A DNA stretch of 64,000 nucleotides from CALBRZ01 sp964511065 (GTDB lineage: Bacteria; Planctomycetota; Planctomycetia; Pirellulales; S012-138), in NCBI GenBank assembly GCA_964511065.1, contig CAZEEG010000005.1, positions 1 through 64,000 of the forward strand. Direction: 5' to 3'. Shown in pieces: positions 34,271 through 43,518 of the stretch. The position numbers were made by a program, and so were the translations under genes. Under the pieces are notes generated by a model. The model saw only the letters and a list, made by a program, of their open reading frames with translations. It had not been told where the DNA came from and made no database searches. Numbering within the stretch: position 1 is the first letter of the stretch; the number at the start of each line of letters is the position of its first letter.

Positions 34271-34606
34271 AGGCAGAACTTGCGTTGATAGCTAGCGCGG
34301 CGAGGTTTGTACGGCATTGTAGCAGACCGCCATATTGCGGCGCAGGGGGTGGAGGGCGCGGGGTCAGCGCGATGGCTAGCGGCGGCCCGCCGCCACCCCG
34401 GCGTGCGGGTGAGTGCCCCCCGAAAAACCGCTCTTCGTGCGGCCGCAACAAATCGCTATTCTACGCCGCCCCCGCAGCAGCCTCGCGTTGCGAGCGCAGG
34501 CTGCGCGATGTTGTGTGGGTGGTCTCTTTGCCCGGCCTCTTGTCCCTTTTGCCGGTACGGGACGGGAAGCCTCGCGAGTTTTCGAACCTGGCGTGAGGAG
34601 ATAACT
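34271..34606. other. Divergent intergenic region upstream of the sugar isomerase
   Basis: About 336 bases between divergent tyrA and the isomerase gene. Open frames run through it in the isomerase frame, but residues there are compositionally random and the ribosome binding site favours the start at 34607. No promoter recognised. Confidence 0.35.
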
Positions 34607-35359
34607 ATGTTTGTTGCCGCATCCACTGGCTGTTTTCCGCATCTGCCCCTGGATGCCGCCATCGATCGTTTGAACAGCTTGGAGTACAGCCGGGTTGAGA
34701 TCGCCATCTGGGAGCGCGGCCATCAGTTGAAACCTTCGGAAGTGGCGGCCGACCTGGACCATGCCATTTACGTGTGCCGCGACACCCATCGGCTCACGCC
34801 GGTGGCTTACTACGTGGACATTGAACCGGGCGAGCAGTTCTTTCCGCACTTCTATGCCTGCTGCCGCCTGGCCAAGGCCACGAAGGTGGTGGCCCTGGTC
34901 GTCCGTGCCAGCGAAGTGGGAACACCCTTCAACGAAGAAGTTGAACGGCTGACTGAGATGGTGCGGCTGGCATCCGCCGAAGGCGTCCGCGTGTGTGTGA
35001 AGACCGAATCGGGCCGCATGACCCAGGACCCCGACGTGGCCCTGGTGCTGTGCAAACATATCCGCGGCCTGGGGGTTTCCCTCGATCCCAGCCATTTCAT
35101 CTGCGGGCCGTACAATGGCGCCCAGTACAACCAGCTCCTGCCGTACGTGTCGCACGTTCAGCTTCGCGATACCACGCCCGAGAAACTGCAAGTACGTGTC
35201 GGCCAAGGGCGGGTGGAATACGGCCGCCTGGTTGCCCAACTGGAGCAGTTCCAATACCAGCGGGCGCTGTGCGTCGACATCGTGGATGAGCCCGATTCGG
35301 GCATCGACCACCTGGCCGAGCTGCGCAAGATGCGGCTGCTGCTGGAAAGTATGCTGTAA
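34607..35359 (+). CDS. Sugar phosphate isomerase/epimerase family TIM-barrel protein
   Basis: Xylose-isomerase-like TIM-barrel (AP endonuclease family 2 fold), 250 residues, probably a metal-dependent sugar or polyol isomerase/epimerase in the cytoplasm. The start ATG 34607 is fixed by GAGGAG ending 7 bases upstream; the open frame from 34307 is much longer but lacks family features. Barrel and metal-site segments include CVKTESGRMTQDPDVALVLC (about 129-148), LGVSLDPSHFICGPYNGAQ (about 154-172) and VSHVQLRDTTPEKLQVRVGQ (about 181-200). The family is certain at the fold level; substrate is not. Confidence 0.8.
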   Translation: MFVAASTGCFPHLPLDAAIDRLNSLEYSRVEIAIWERGHQLKPSEVAADLDHAIYVCRDTHRLTPVAYYVDIEPGEQFFPHFYACCRLAKATKVVALVVRASEVGTPFNEEVERLTEMVRLASAEGVRVCVKTESGRMTQDPDVALVLCKHIRGLGVSLDPSHFICGPYNGAQYNQLLPYVSHVQLRDTTPEKLQVRVGQGRVEYGRLVAQLEQFQYQRALCVDIVDEPDSGIDHLAELRKMRLLLESML

Positions 35360-35524
35360 GGAGCGCCGGGTTTCGTCCCCGGTAGCGCTGAGCCAAAGTA
35401 CACCAAACCAACGAAGGCAGGGTGCCATGCCGCGCATGGCGCCCTGCCTTCTTGCAATGCTTGCAGTTGGTGCCGGGCTGCGCCCCCAAAAAGGGGCCAG
35501 GCCTGCGAATGCTGGCAGGCGGCC

Positions 35525-37105
35525 TTATCCCAGGGCGGTTGCGCCGGGGCGGCCGCTTTCGACCACAAACGCGGAGCGCGTGATCAGCGGGGCGCCGGGC
35601 CGGTCGATGTACTCCACCACTTGGTAATCGCTCTGCCACTGAGTGGGCGTCACCGTGCAGGAGACATAACCCCGCTCGCGGTTATAGAACCGCGTGAAGG
35701 GGTTGGCCGCCAGCATCTTCTCAACCGGCTCCAGGTCGCGCGAGCCGTTCCCGCCGGAACTGATCGAAGTGCCAACGAACTCCGTTGCCACCACCGGATC
35801 GTCGTCGCGGTCGAAGTCCACCTTCAGGTCGTTCACCCAGTTGCTGTGGATATCGCCCGTGAGAACCACGGGATTGGTAATCTTGCGGGTGCCCAGGAAG
35901 TTGAGCAGTCGCTTGCGGGCGACCTCGTAGCCTGCCCATTGGTCCATGCTGAACCGCGGCAACTCGGGCGTGTTGCGATTGGCGCGGCCGACCATCACCT
36001 GCTGGGCCAGCACGTTCCACTGGGCGGGCGATTCGAGCAGGCTGGCCATCAACCATTGCTCCTGCTTGTCGCCCAGCATGGTGGCGCGCGGATCGAGCAC
36101 CTGGTACTTGATGGCTTTCAGGCCATCGCCATTGGGCTGGTCGCTGCGGTATTGGCGCGTGTCGAGCATCTGAAACTCGGCCAACCGGCCGAACGGGATC
36201 GTGCGGTACAACTGCATGTGCGGACCGCGCGGCAAGCTCCGCCGCCGCAGCGGCATGTGCTCGTAATACGCCTGGTAGGCGTTGGCCCGGCGAAGCAGGT
36301 ATTCGTCCGGCGAAACGTCCAGTTCCTCCGAAACATCGCCGGCGCAGTTGTTGTCGAACTCGTGATCGTCCCACACCACCAGCCAGGGGCAGAGTTGATG
36401 CGCAGCCTGGAGGTGCGGGTCGGTCTTGTACTGCGCGTGCCGATTGCGGTAGTCCTCCAGCGTGTAGAGCTCCGGCCCGTGGTGCTGGCGGACCTGGGTT
36501 TCGTTGCGGCCGTACTCGTAGATGTAGTCGCCCAGGTGGATGATCAGGTCGAGGTCTTCCTTCGCCATGTGCTCGTAGGCGGTGTACAGGCCGTGCTCGT
36601 AGTGCTGGCACGAGGCGAACGCGAACCGTAGCCGCTCGGCCAGCACGTGCCGCGGGGGCGTGGTCCGCAACCGGCCGATGGGACTGTCAGCATCGCCAAT
36701 GCGGAAGCGGTACCAGTACCAGCGGTCGGGCTGAAGCCCTTTGATTTCGACATGGACCGAGTGCGCCAATGCCGGGGTGGCGAAGGCGGTGCCCCGCTGC
36801 ACCACCTTCTGCATGTTGTCGTCTTCGGCAACTTCCCAATGGACCTCGTAAATTTCCGGGGGTACGCCGCCACCGTTGAGCGGTTCGGGAGCTAGCCGTG
36901 TCCAGATCACGGCGCCGCTGGGCCACGGATCGCCCGATGCCACCCCAAGTTGAAACGGATCGTTCGAGAACCGGGCCCGTGCCGTTGCGGCTTGGGCCAT
37001 GGAAACCCCCAGCCATGGCAAACTGGCCAGGGCAGCGCCAGAGAGAATGAACTCGCGCCGGGTCTGCTCCGATGGCAGCAGGTTCGTACCTCGTTTTGTC
37101 GTCAT
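35525..37105 (-). CDS. phoD: PhoD-type alkaline phosphatase, Tat-exported
   Basis: Extracytoplasmic phosphodiesterase/alkaline phosphatase D, releasing phosphate from organic esters with a calcium-iron type metal site. The leader has TRREFILSGAALASLPWLG, a twin-arginine signal, cleaved near AQAATARA. The PhoD N-terminal domain shows FQLGVASGDPWPSGAVIWTR. Metal and active-site motifs are FAFASCQHYEHGLYTAYEHM, DLIIHLGDYIYEYG, VVWDDHEFDNNCAGD and VVLTGDIHSNWVNDL. Start is ATG 37105 (MTTKRGTNLL); an ATG at 37117 in frame adds four residues. Length (526) is normal. Likely induced by phosphate limitation, but no Pho box was recognised. Confidence 0.9.
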   Translation of the reverse strand: MTTKRGTNLLPSEQTRREFILSGAALASLPWLGVSMAQAATARARFSNDPFQLGVASGDPWPSGAVIWTRLAPEPLNGGGVPPEIYEVHWEVAEDDNMQKVVQRGTAFATPALAHSVHVEIKGLQPDRWYWYRFRIGDADSPIGRLRTTPPRHVLAERLRFAFASCQHYEHGLYTAYEHMAKEDLDLIIHLGDYIYEYGRNETQVRQHHGPELYTLEDYRNRHAQYKTDPHLQAAHQLCPWLVVWDDHEFDNNCAGDVSEELDVSPDEYLLRRANAYQAYYEHMPLRRRSLPRGPHMQLYRTIPFGRLAEFQMLDTRQYRSDQPNGDGLKAIKYQVLDPRATMLGDKQEQWLMASLLESPAQWNVLAQQVMVGRANRNTPELPRFSMDQWAGYEVARKRLLNFLGTRKITNPVVLTGDIHSNWVNDLKVDFDRDDDPVVATEFVGTSISSGGNGSRDLEPVEKMLAANPFTRFYNRERGYVSCTVTPTQWQSDYQVVEYIDRPGAPLITRSAFVVESGRPGATALG

Positions 37106-37273
37106 GCCAACTCCCACTCGCCGAAACCACGTAACCTCTTTGCCCTATCGCATCGCCCCCGGGGGGGCGAAACGCTAACAGCATAGGCCGCCGTCATGGC
37201 AAACTCCACCAGCATTTGATGGCGCCGCAGAGCCGTAGGTCCGGCTCTGCCGGACGCAAGACGGGTAGCATGG

Positions 37274-37483
37274 GGACTACACCGGGGCCCTAAAACGGGA
37301 GTTCTTTTGGGCGGAAGAAGTCCACCAGNNNNNNNNNNNNNNNNNNNNNNNNNNNNNNNNNNNNNNNNNNNNNNNNNNNNNNNNNNNNNNNNNNNNNNNN
37401 NNNNNNNNNNNNNNNNNNNNNNNNNNNNGGACTACACCGGGGCCCTAAAACGGGAGTTCTTTTGGGCGGAAGAAGTCCACCAG
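37274..37483. repeat. 55-base duplication flanking an N gap
   Basis: The 55 bases at 37274-37328 are identical to 37429-37483, directly either side of the 100-base N run. This is best read as two contig ends that share a 55-base overlap and were scaffolded instead of merged. The right copy encodes the C-terminus of the SixA gene. Confidence 0.9.
37329..37428. other. Assembly gap (100 N), probably spurious
   Basis: Exactly 100 N between identical 55-base flanks. If the flanks are collapsed, the true distance between the neighbouring genes is about 155 bases shorter than shown. Confidence 0.9.
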
Positions 37484-37939
37484 TCGCCCGGCCGCCGAGA
37501 GCTGCAGGTCCTGCCAGCGGGCGATCGGCAGCTCGATCACGGCCAGGCCCGCCGTGGGAAAGTGTTCCACCTCGCCGGTGAGGTGGGTCAGCAGCGATTC
37601 CAGACCTGGATTGTGCCCAATGACCATGACCCGATCCACCGGTTCATCGACGCCGCGCAGCGTGCCTACGTAAGCGTCGGGCGGAGCCAGGTACAGGTCG
37701 TCGCACAGCAGCGGTTCGCCTTCGTACTCGGCGGCCCTGCAAACCCTGTTGAGAGTTTGACGTGCCCGAACCGCCGTGGAGCAAAGGATCAATTCCGGCA
37801 GCAGATCGCGTTGCCGCAGCAGTTGGCCGATCCGGGGGGCGTCGCGTTTGCCCCGAGGGTTGAGCGGGCGCTCGTGATCGTCCAGCGACTCATCGTCCCA
37901 ACTGCTCTTGGCGTGGCGAAGGAGGAGCAGGGTTTTCAT
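37445..37939 (-). CDS. sixA: Phosphohistidine phosphatase SixA-like
   Basis: Histidine phosphatase superfamily protein of the SixA subgroup, removing phosphate from phosphohistidine in signalling proteins such as HPt domains. The start is ATG 37939 (MKTLLLLRHAKSSWDD), where RHA replaces the RHG of phosphoglycerate mutases, as is usual for SixA. ERPLNPRGKRDAPRIG (about 23-38) and VMVIGHNPGLESLLTHLTG (about 104-122, second catalytic His) are characteristic. Length 164 residues is normal. It is the last gene of a probable three-gene unit after the membrane protein and the ROK kinase. Confidence 0.88.
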   Translation of the reverse strand: MKTLLLLRHAKSSWDDESLDDHERPLNPRGKRDAPRIGQLLRQRDLLPELILCSTAVRARQTLNRVCRAAEYEGEPLLCDDLYLAPPDAYVGTLRGVDEPVDRVMVIGHNPGLESLLTHLTGEVEHFPTAGLAVIELPIARWQDLQLSAAGRLVDFFRPKELPF

Positions 37940-38001
37940 GCTTCGATCCACGGGTCGGGCACGATCGGATCAGCCCACCTGGCGGCGGATCCCAGAACCG
38001 G

Positions 38002-39039
38002 CTATGCATTGGTCGCTTTACGCGCGGCTTGCCGCGCCAGCCCCGCGGCGCCGATATAGCCGGCATCGCCGCCCAGATGCGCGAAGTCGATGGTGGCGCG
38101 CTCGGCCACGACGGGAAACGCCCGTTCCTTGACTTCCTGAATGACGCGCTGGAGGAAGCGTTGGCCCAGCGGATCGTCGGCGCCGCCGAAGGTCATTGCA
38201 CCGCCGAGCACCACGCCGGTGGGGTCGATCATGTGCAGCATGGTCACGATCCCGATACCCAGGTATCGAGCCGTTTCCATGATGATCTGTTCGGAGAAGT
38301 CGTCGCCGCGGTGGGCTTCTTCGGCCAGCATCAGCGGCGTAAGTTCTTCGCCGGCATCGACCCTGGCCAGGACACTGGTCTGCGGCCGTGCTTGCAGGGC
38401 TTCGTGCGTACGATGGATCACCGCCGTCGCGCTGGCGTAGCCTTCCAGGTGGCCTTTCTTGCCACAGGGGCAGGTGCGGGCGTCTGGGTTCATGTCGATG
38501 ATGACATGCCCCCCCTCAGCGCCGTGGCTGTTCTCGCCCTCGATCATGAAGTCGCCGATAATCACGCCGCAGCCAATGCCGGTCCCCAGCGTGAGCAGCA
38601 TCATGCTGTGGAAATCGCGGCCGCGGCCCACCCAGTATTCGCCGTAGGCGGCCGCGTTGGCATCGTTGGCGAAGGTGACGGGAAACCCGCTGTACTCGGC
38701 CACCCGATCGCGGATGGGAAAGTTGAACCAGCCCGGCAGGTTGTGCGGCCGGATCAACATACCGGCAGGCACGTCCATGGTGCCTGGCGATCCGAGCCCT
38801 ACCCCGGCGATCTGGTCGGGTTTCAGTCCGGCTTCGCCGATGACGCGATGCACGGCGTCGGCCATGCGGCGGGCGCCGTCGTCGGGACCGCGTTCGGTTT
38901 CGGTGGGAATGCTGAAGTGGCACAACGTGCGGCCGAGGTCATCGACCAGCCCTACCTTGATATTCGTCCCCCCCAGGTCGACCCCCACGAAATAGGGCGG
39001 CTGTGCTTCAGCGGCGGTAATGAAACTGGTGTGGGACAT
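38002..39039 (-). CDS. ROK family kinase, probable glucokinase
   Basis: Cytoplasmic sugar kinase of the ROK family, probably phosphorylating glucose. The start is ATG 39039 (MSHTSFITAAEAQPPY). The phosphate loop is FVGVDLGGTNIKVGLVDDLG (about residues 17-36). FANDANAAAYGEYWVGRGRD contains the catalytic Asp. The ROK signature LLTLGTGIGCGVIIGDFMIE and the zinc motif CPCGKKGHLEGYAS follow, the latter with His at the third cysteine position of the usual CxCGxxGCxE. Length 345 residues is usual. It overlaps the preceding membrane protein by 32 bases and precedes sixA by 62 bases. Confidence 0.88.
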   Translation of the reverse strand: MSHTSFITAAEAQPPYFVGVDLGGTNIKVGLVDDLGRTLCHFSIPTETERGPDDGARRMADAVHRVIGEAGLKPDQIAGVGLGSPGTMDVPAGMLIRPHNLPGWFNFPIRDRVAEYSGFPVTFANDANAAAYGEYWVGRGRDFHSMMLLTLGTGIGCGVIIGDFMIEGENSHGAEGGHVIIDMNPDARTCPCGKKGHLEGYASATAVIHRTHEALQARPQTSVLARVDAGEELTPLMLAEEAHRGDDFSEQIIMETARYLGIGIVTMLHMIDPTGVVLGGAMTFGGADDPLGQRFLQRVIQEVKERAFPVVAERATIDFAHLGGDAGYIGAAGLARQAARKATNA

Positions 39040-39547
39040 ATCCAAACGAAGACATCGGCCAGGGATCCGCGGCGAGGGCGGCGCTGCCGCTCGCAAACGG
39101 CTGAGTATACGGCGTGGGTCCCAGGGGAGCAATCGACCCAGCCCCCGGTAACGGCGTCTCGATACCGCTGGGCCCTTCCACGGCCGCGTAAACCAAGAAC
39201 GCCCCGAACAGCACCGCCACCACCGCCAATGCCCGAATCACTGCTTGCGGTTGGTCCGCCCACCACTCCGCAAACTGGGCCAACCGCAGGTAGCCCAAGG
39301 CTGCAACGGCAATCGCCGCTGCCATGGATGCCACGCCCAGCACCTGGAGGGTGCGAGGGAAGCGGCTTTCCGGCGCGGCAACCAACAGCACGCCCCCCAA
39401 CGTCAGGCGAAAGCCGATCGCCCAATACATGCCGGCGGGCGTGGCCCACAACGACTGCACGAATCGCACCAGCGCTGTCGGAGCGGCAACCCCGACAAAC
39501 CCCAGGGCAATGATGAAGCAGCCAAAAATGGCAACGGCGATCAGCAT
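39008..39547 (-). CDS. Hypothetical four-helix membrane protein
   Basis: Unrecognised integral membrane protein of 179 residues. Four hydrophobic segments are visible at about 2-22, 42-60, 68-92 and 105-125, followed by a Pro/Gly-rich tail of some 50 residues. The start is ATG 39547, preceded by GGGGGA with good spacing. Its last 32 bases overlap the start of the ROK kinase, so it is probably the first gene of that unit. The tail encoded in the overlap is low-complexity, so the exact C-terminus may be poorly conserved. No function can be proposed. Confidence 0.65.
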   Translation of the reverse strand: MLIAVAIFGCFIIALGFVGVAAPTALVRFVQSLWATPAGMYWAIGFRLTLGGVLLVAAPESRFPRTLQVLGVASMAAAIAVAALGYLRLAQFAEWWADQPQAVIRALAVVAVLFGAFLVYAAVEGPSGIETPLPGAGSIAPLGPTPYTQPFASGSAALAADPWPMSSFGYVPHQFHYRR

Positions 39548-39829
39548 GGCGGTTTCCCCCGGCCTGTTTGGGCGTGTCGCACAGCGCAAGCGGAATCGCG
39601 CAGCGCAAGGCGCCACAGGTGGCCCGTGGCCCAGGGAGTTCTGGTGCTGAAAGTTCCGTTCCAAACGGCTGAAAACCGCGCCGAGGACAGAGCACGCCTA
39701 CCGGCTCGGCCCTGGACCGTTTGGGCAGCACACCGCTGCCAGTTGGCCGGCCGGTTCCAGAGTCTTAGGCGGATGTCCCACGCGATCCGCGGTAGGTGCG
39801 CCCTTGTGTGTAGCCTGCGCGGTTTGCGG

Positions 39830-40774
39830 CTACTGCCGCTGCTTGGAGTACTTCAGCAGGCTGCGCAGGTGCAGCTCCACGCTTTCTGCCAGCTTGTTGG
39901 GGTTGTAGCCGCCTTCCAGCAGGCTCACGACCTTGCCCTCGCAGTGCTGCTGGGCCAATTGGCAAACAAACTCCGTCAGCTTGCCAAAATCCTCGGTTGT
40001 CAATCCGAGCGAGCCGATGGGGTCGTCGCGGTGGGCGTCGAAACCGGCGCTGATCAGCACCAGTTGCGGCTTGATCTTCCCGGACAACGCTTCCAGCTTC
40101 GAGCGGAACTGGTCGAAGTACTTCTCGCGCGGCGTGCCGAACTCCGTCGGCACGTTGACCGTGGCGCCCAGGCCGTCGCCTGTCCCGGTTTCCGTGTCCT
40201 GGCCTGTGCCCGGGTAAAACGGCCAGCGGTGGATCGAGAAGAAGCCCACCGTGCCATCCTTCCAGAAGATGTCTTGGGTGCCGTTGCCGTGATGCACGTC
40301 CCAGTCCACGATCAGCACGCGGTCCAGCCCCTGTTGCCGCGCGTAGCTCGCCGCAATCGCCACGTTGTTGAACAGGCAGAAACCCATCGCCTTGGCCGGC
40401 AGGGCGTGGTGGCCGGGCGGCCGAACCAGGCACAGTGCCGTGGTATCCTCGCCCGACATCACGCGGCGGACCGCATCGAGCGAAGCTCCCGCGGCCTGCA
40501 GGGCCACACGGTAAGACGCCGGCGAAACGACCGTGTCGGGATCAAGCCGTTCACCGCCGCGGTTGGCTGCCTTCTCCACCTCCACGATGTAGTCGCGACC
40601 ATGCACCAGCGATACCTGCTCCGCGGTGGCCGGCTTCCACTGCGGCCGAGTGCAGGCCTCAATGAGCTTCTGCTCCTGGAGCCGAGCAGTGATGTGCGTT
40701 AGCCGCCTGGAGTTCTCGGGATGCTGCCCGGTGTCGTGGTCCAGAAAACAAGGATCGGTGTAAAGCAACGTCAT
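39830..40774 (-). CDS. Histone-deacetylase-family amidohydrolase
   Basis: Zinc-dependent deacetylase of the arginase/HDAC fold; bacterial members act on acetylated polyamines, small amides or proteins. 314 residues. Active-site motifs are complete: LVRPPGHHALPAKAMGFCLF (about residues 125-144), VLIVDWDVHHGNGTQDIFW (zinc ligands Asp and His, about 163-181), SAGFDAHRDDPIGSLGL (third zinc Asp, about 252-268) and LLEGGYN. It begins MTLLYTDPCFLDHDTGQHPE, the usual N-terminus. It is divergent from the FG-GAP protein and separated from the upstream membrane protein gene by 280 bases. Confidence 0.9.
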   Translation of the reverse strand: MTLLYTDPCFLDHDTGQHPENSRRLTHITARLQEQKLIEACTRPQWKPATAEQVSLVHGRDYIVEVEKAANRGGERLDPDTVVSPASYRVALQAAGASLDAVRRVMSGEDTTALCLVRPPGHHALPAKAMGFCLFNNVAIAASYARQQGLDRVLIVDWDVHHGNGTQDIFWKDGTVGFFSIHRWPFYPGTGQDTETGTGDGLGATVNVPTEFGTPREKYFDQFRSKLEALSGKIKPQLVLISAGFDAHRDDPIGSLGLTTEDFGKLTEFVCQLAQQHCEGKVVSLLEGGYNPNKLAESVELHLRSLLKYSKQRQ

Positions 40775-40922
40775 GGGTAGAGCCGTCAGCCTTAGGCAAC
40801 GAACGGTGACAATCGGACGTAAAACTCAGCCGTAAAACAATGCGCGGTAACCGCGGGCGGCAAAGTGGCAGTGCCGCGCTGCACGATCCGCGGCACCGTC
40901 TTGCACCCGATGTGGGGGGGGC

Positions 40923-40955
40923 GGCCAGGTAGGGACGCCTCCCCCTATCCTGGCC
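40923..40955. other. Hairpin in the HDAC/FG-GAP divergent spacer
   Basis: GGCCAGGTAGGG (40923-40934) pairs with CCCTATCCTGGCC (40943-40955) over 12 positions with one bulge and an 8-base loop. It sits about 80 bases before the FG-GAP gene and 150 bases before the HDAC gene. It may be a leader structure or operator; no T-run follows. Confidence 0.35.
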
Positions 40956-41035
40956 TATCATAGTGGCTTGGCGTATCCTGGTCGAACTTCGTTCACGCCA
41001 CCCTTGCACGCTCTGCCAGTTGCGATGGGACCATC

Positions 41036-43084
41036 ATGAGTTGCCTTGAATGCCCGAAGCCGCTGAATCAGCACCCGCGGTCGCTGGTCGGCAGCGATTC
41101 CTTTGGCGAAATTGCCCGTCTGGTTGCTATCTACTGGCTGGCCGTATCAGCCTGGATGGTGCTTGGCACAGCGGCCTCCGCCGGCAATCCGCACGGTAAC
41201 GGCCAGTTCGTCCGGTTGAAGTACGGCCAGGAGAACCTCGTCACCGACCTGGCGGTAGGGCTTTGGGCGATTCCCATTGCCGTCGATTACGACGGCGACG
41301 GCGATTTGGACCTGGTGGTCTCGACGTCGAACAAGGCGACACCGGGCGTCTACTTTTTTGAGAATCCCGGCGGTTCCAAGCTGCCCGTCTTTCGGCCGGC
41401 GCGACGAATTGGCGATGCCCACGGCAACGTGATGGCGGCCTGGAATGCAGGGCAAGCCGTGGTCTGCACGCCGGCCCGGTGGCACGATGACTTTCTGACC
41501 AAGGGCCTTTCGGCCGGGCGCCCGCTGCCGTTCAAACCGCCGTTTCATGTGGGCCGCGCCAACCAGTGGCAACTGCTCGATTACGATGGTGACGGCGTCC
41601 GCGACCTGGTGATCGGTGTGAGCGATTGGCGCGAGTACGGCTGGGACGATGCCTACGATCCAAGCGGCCGCTGGGTCAACGGGCCGCTTCATGGGTATGT
41701 CTATGTCGTCAGGAACCATGGCACCGACGAGCGGCCCCGCTACGGCGAGTCTGAGCAAATCCAAGCCGGCGACGGGCCGGTGGACGTGTATGGCTGCCCT
41801 TCGCCCAATTTCGCCGATTGGGACGGCGACGGCGATCTGGACCTGGTGTGCGGCAGTTTTCTGGACCACTTTACGTTCTTTGAGAACGTCGGCACGCGGC
41901 AGCAGCCCCGTTATGCGGCCGGCCGCCGTTTGCAGCACGATGGCCGCGTGATTCGCATGGACCTGGAAATGCTTCGGGTAACGGCCTGCGATTGGGACGG
42001 CGATGGCGATGTCGATCTGATCGTGGGCCAGGAAGACGGCCGCGTGGCGTTGATCGAATGCCGCGGTTTCGACCGTGAGGCAGGGATTCCCCGGTTCAAG
42101 CCGCCGGTCTTTTTCCGCCAGGAAGCCGACTACGTGAAGGTGGGCGTCCTCAACACGCCCAGCGCGGTCGATTGGGACGGCGACGGCGATCTGGACCTGA
42201 TTTGCGGAGACACCGCCGGTTACCTGCATCTGGTGAAGAACCTCGGCGGCCTGCATGCCGATGGAACCCCGCGGTTCGCCCATCCCCAGCAGCTAACCGC
42301 CGCTGGGCAAGTGATCCGCATCCAGGCCGGCGAAAACGGTTCGATCCAAGGCCCTGCCGAGGCCAAGTGGGGGTATACGGTGCCGGCGGCCGGCGACTTC
42401 GATGGCGATGGCCTGCCAGACATCGTCATCAATTCGATCTGGGGCGAGATTCTGTGGTATCGCAACATCGGCACGCAGCAAAGCCCTAAGCTGGCCGCGG
42501 CGCAAAACGTGGAAGTCGCCTGGGAGGGGGCGCCGCCCAAGCCGGAGTGGAATTGGTGGGAACCGCGCGGGCGTTCGCTCGTCACCCAGTGGCGCACCAG
42601 CCCTGTGCTGTACGACATCAACGGCGACGGGCTTGCCGACCTGGTGATCCTCGACCATGAGGGATACTTGGCCTGGTATGAGCGGTTCCGCGAGCCTGGC
42701 GGCGGCCTGGCGTTGAAGCCGCCCCAGCGAATCTTCGCTGACGAGCAAGGACAACCCCTGCGGCTCAACCCGGGCCGTGCCGGCAAGAGCGGCCGGCGCA
42801 AGCTGGCGCTGGCCGATTGGGACGGCGATGGCCGCGTGGACCTGATACTCAACGGCATGAACGCCGAGTTTTGGCGGAATGTTGGCACCGGAAACCAGTG
42901 GCGGTTCCGCAACGAAGGGCCGGTTTCACAGCTTCGGTTGGCAGGGCATACCACCTGTCCCACCGTGGCCGACTTCGATGGCGATGGGCGGCCCGACCTC
43001 ATCTTGGGGGCCGAAGACGGTTTCTTCTATTACCTGCCTAATCCTTGGGCAGCAGATGCTTCAGCCGCCGCAAGTCAGCCGTAG
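41036..43084 (+). CDS. Secreted FG-GAP/VCBS calcium-binding repeat protein
   Basis: Exported beta-propeller-like protein of 682 residues. A hydrophobic segment at about 27-48 (LVAIYWLAVSAWMVLGTAAS) is the signal. Nine calcium-binding FG-GAP loops are visible, for example DYDGDGDLDLVVST, DWDGDGDLDLVCGS, DWDGDGDVDLIVGQ, DFDGDGLPDIVINS and DWDGDGRVDLILNG, spread from residue about 83 to 665. Large stretches between them resemble propeller blades. Such proteins are abundant in Planctomycetes; a carbohydrate-binding or lyase-like propeller role is possible, but no catalytic domain is recognised. Start ATG 41036 is the most upstream one that leaves a plausible leader. Confidence 0.8.
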   Translation: MSCLECPKPLNQHPRSLVGSDSFGEIARLVAIYWLAVSAWMVLGTAASAGNPHGNGQFVRLKYGQENLVTDLAVGLWAIPIAVDYDGDGDLDLVVSTSNKATPGVYFFENPGGSKLPVFRPARRIGDAHGNVMAAWNAGQAVVCTPARWHDDFLTKGLSAGRPLPFKPPFHVGRANQWQLLDYDGDGVRDLVIGVSDWREYGWDDAYDPSGRWVNGPLHGYVYVVRNHGTDERPRYGESEQIQAGDGPVDVYGCPSPNFADWDGDGDLDLVCGSFLDHFTFFENVGTRQQPRYAAGRRLQHDGRVIRMDLEMLRVTACDWDGDGDVDLIVGQEDGRVALIECRGFDREAGIPRFKPPVFFRQEADYVKVGVLNTPSAVDWDGDGDLDLICGDTAGYLHLVKNLGGLHADGTPRFAHPQQLTAAGQVIRIQAGENGSIQGPAEAKWGYTVPAAGDFDGDGLPDIVINSIWGEILWYRNIGTQQSPKLAAAQNVEVAWEGAPPKPEWNWWEPRGRSLVTQWRTSPVLYDINGDGLADLVILDHEGYLAWYERFREPGGGLALKPPQRIFADEQGQPLRLNPGRAGKSGRRKLALADWDGDGRVDLILNGMNAEFWRNVGTGNQWRFRNEGPVSQLRLAGHTTCPTVADFDGDGRPDLILGAEDGFFYYLPNPWAADASAAASQP

Positions 43085-43518
43085 CGCAGACGACCAAACT
43101 GGCAGCGCTCCCCCCACCCTGGCACCCTCTCTTAATGCCTGGTGCCGCTGGGCCGTGCGGCACGCAGCCCCCGCGTGTGCGTGGCAGTTCTTTTGGGTGG
43201 CATGCAAGGTGGGCGGGTAAAGGAAAGTCGAATCTCTGTTGCGTTTTAGGACAGTTGTCGCCTTATGGAGCAGCGTATGTTGCGATTTGGTGACATCCCA
43301 GGTCCGGCATACAGCAGCCTGGCAGGTTCGCGACCGTAGCGGATTTTCCCAATCTGGCAGTGAACCTAATGCTTTGATTGCAAGTCCTTAAATGAAACCG
43401 CCGCAGGGCCGCAAAGTTTGACAAATTTGACGAAAATGGCCCGCGGCATGGCCTTTGCATAACTGGCCGAACAATCAAACAACTTCGGCAACCGCCGAAC
43501 TGATATAAGGTGGGAATC
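43085..43518. other. Intergenic region upstream of the TPR-like gene
   Basis: 430 bases, more AT-rich after about 43360. TTGACA (43418-43423) and TTGACG (43427-43432) occur but without a -10 at a proper distance. A ribosome binding site (AAGGTGGG) ends just before ATG 43519. No RNA or gene recognised. Confidence 0.4.

Noticed and set aside
34307..34606. N-terminal extension of the sugar isomerase to an upstream start
   Set aside because: Residues there are unlike the family, and GAGGAG directly precedes ATG 34607.
43418..43432. TTGACA and TTGACG upstream of the TPR-like gene
   Set aside because: No acceptable -10 at the right spacing, so not called a promoter.
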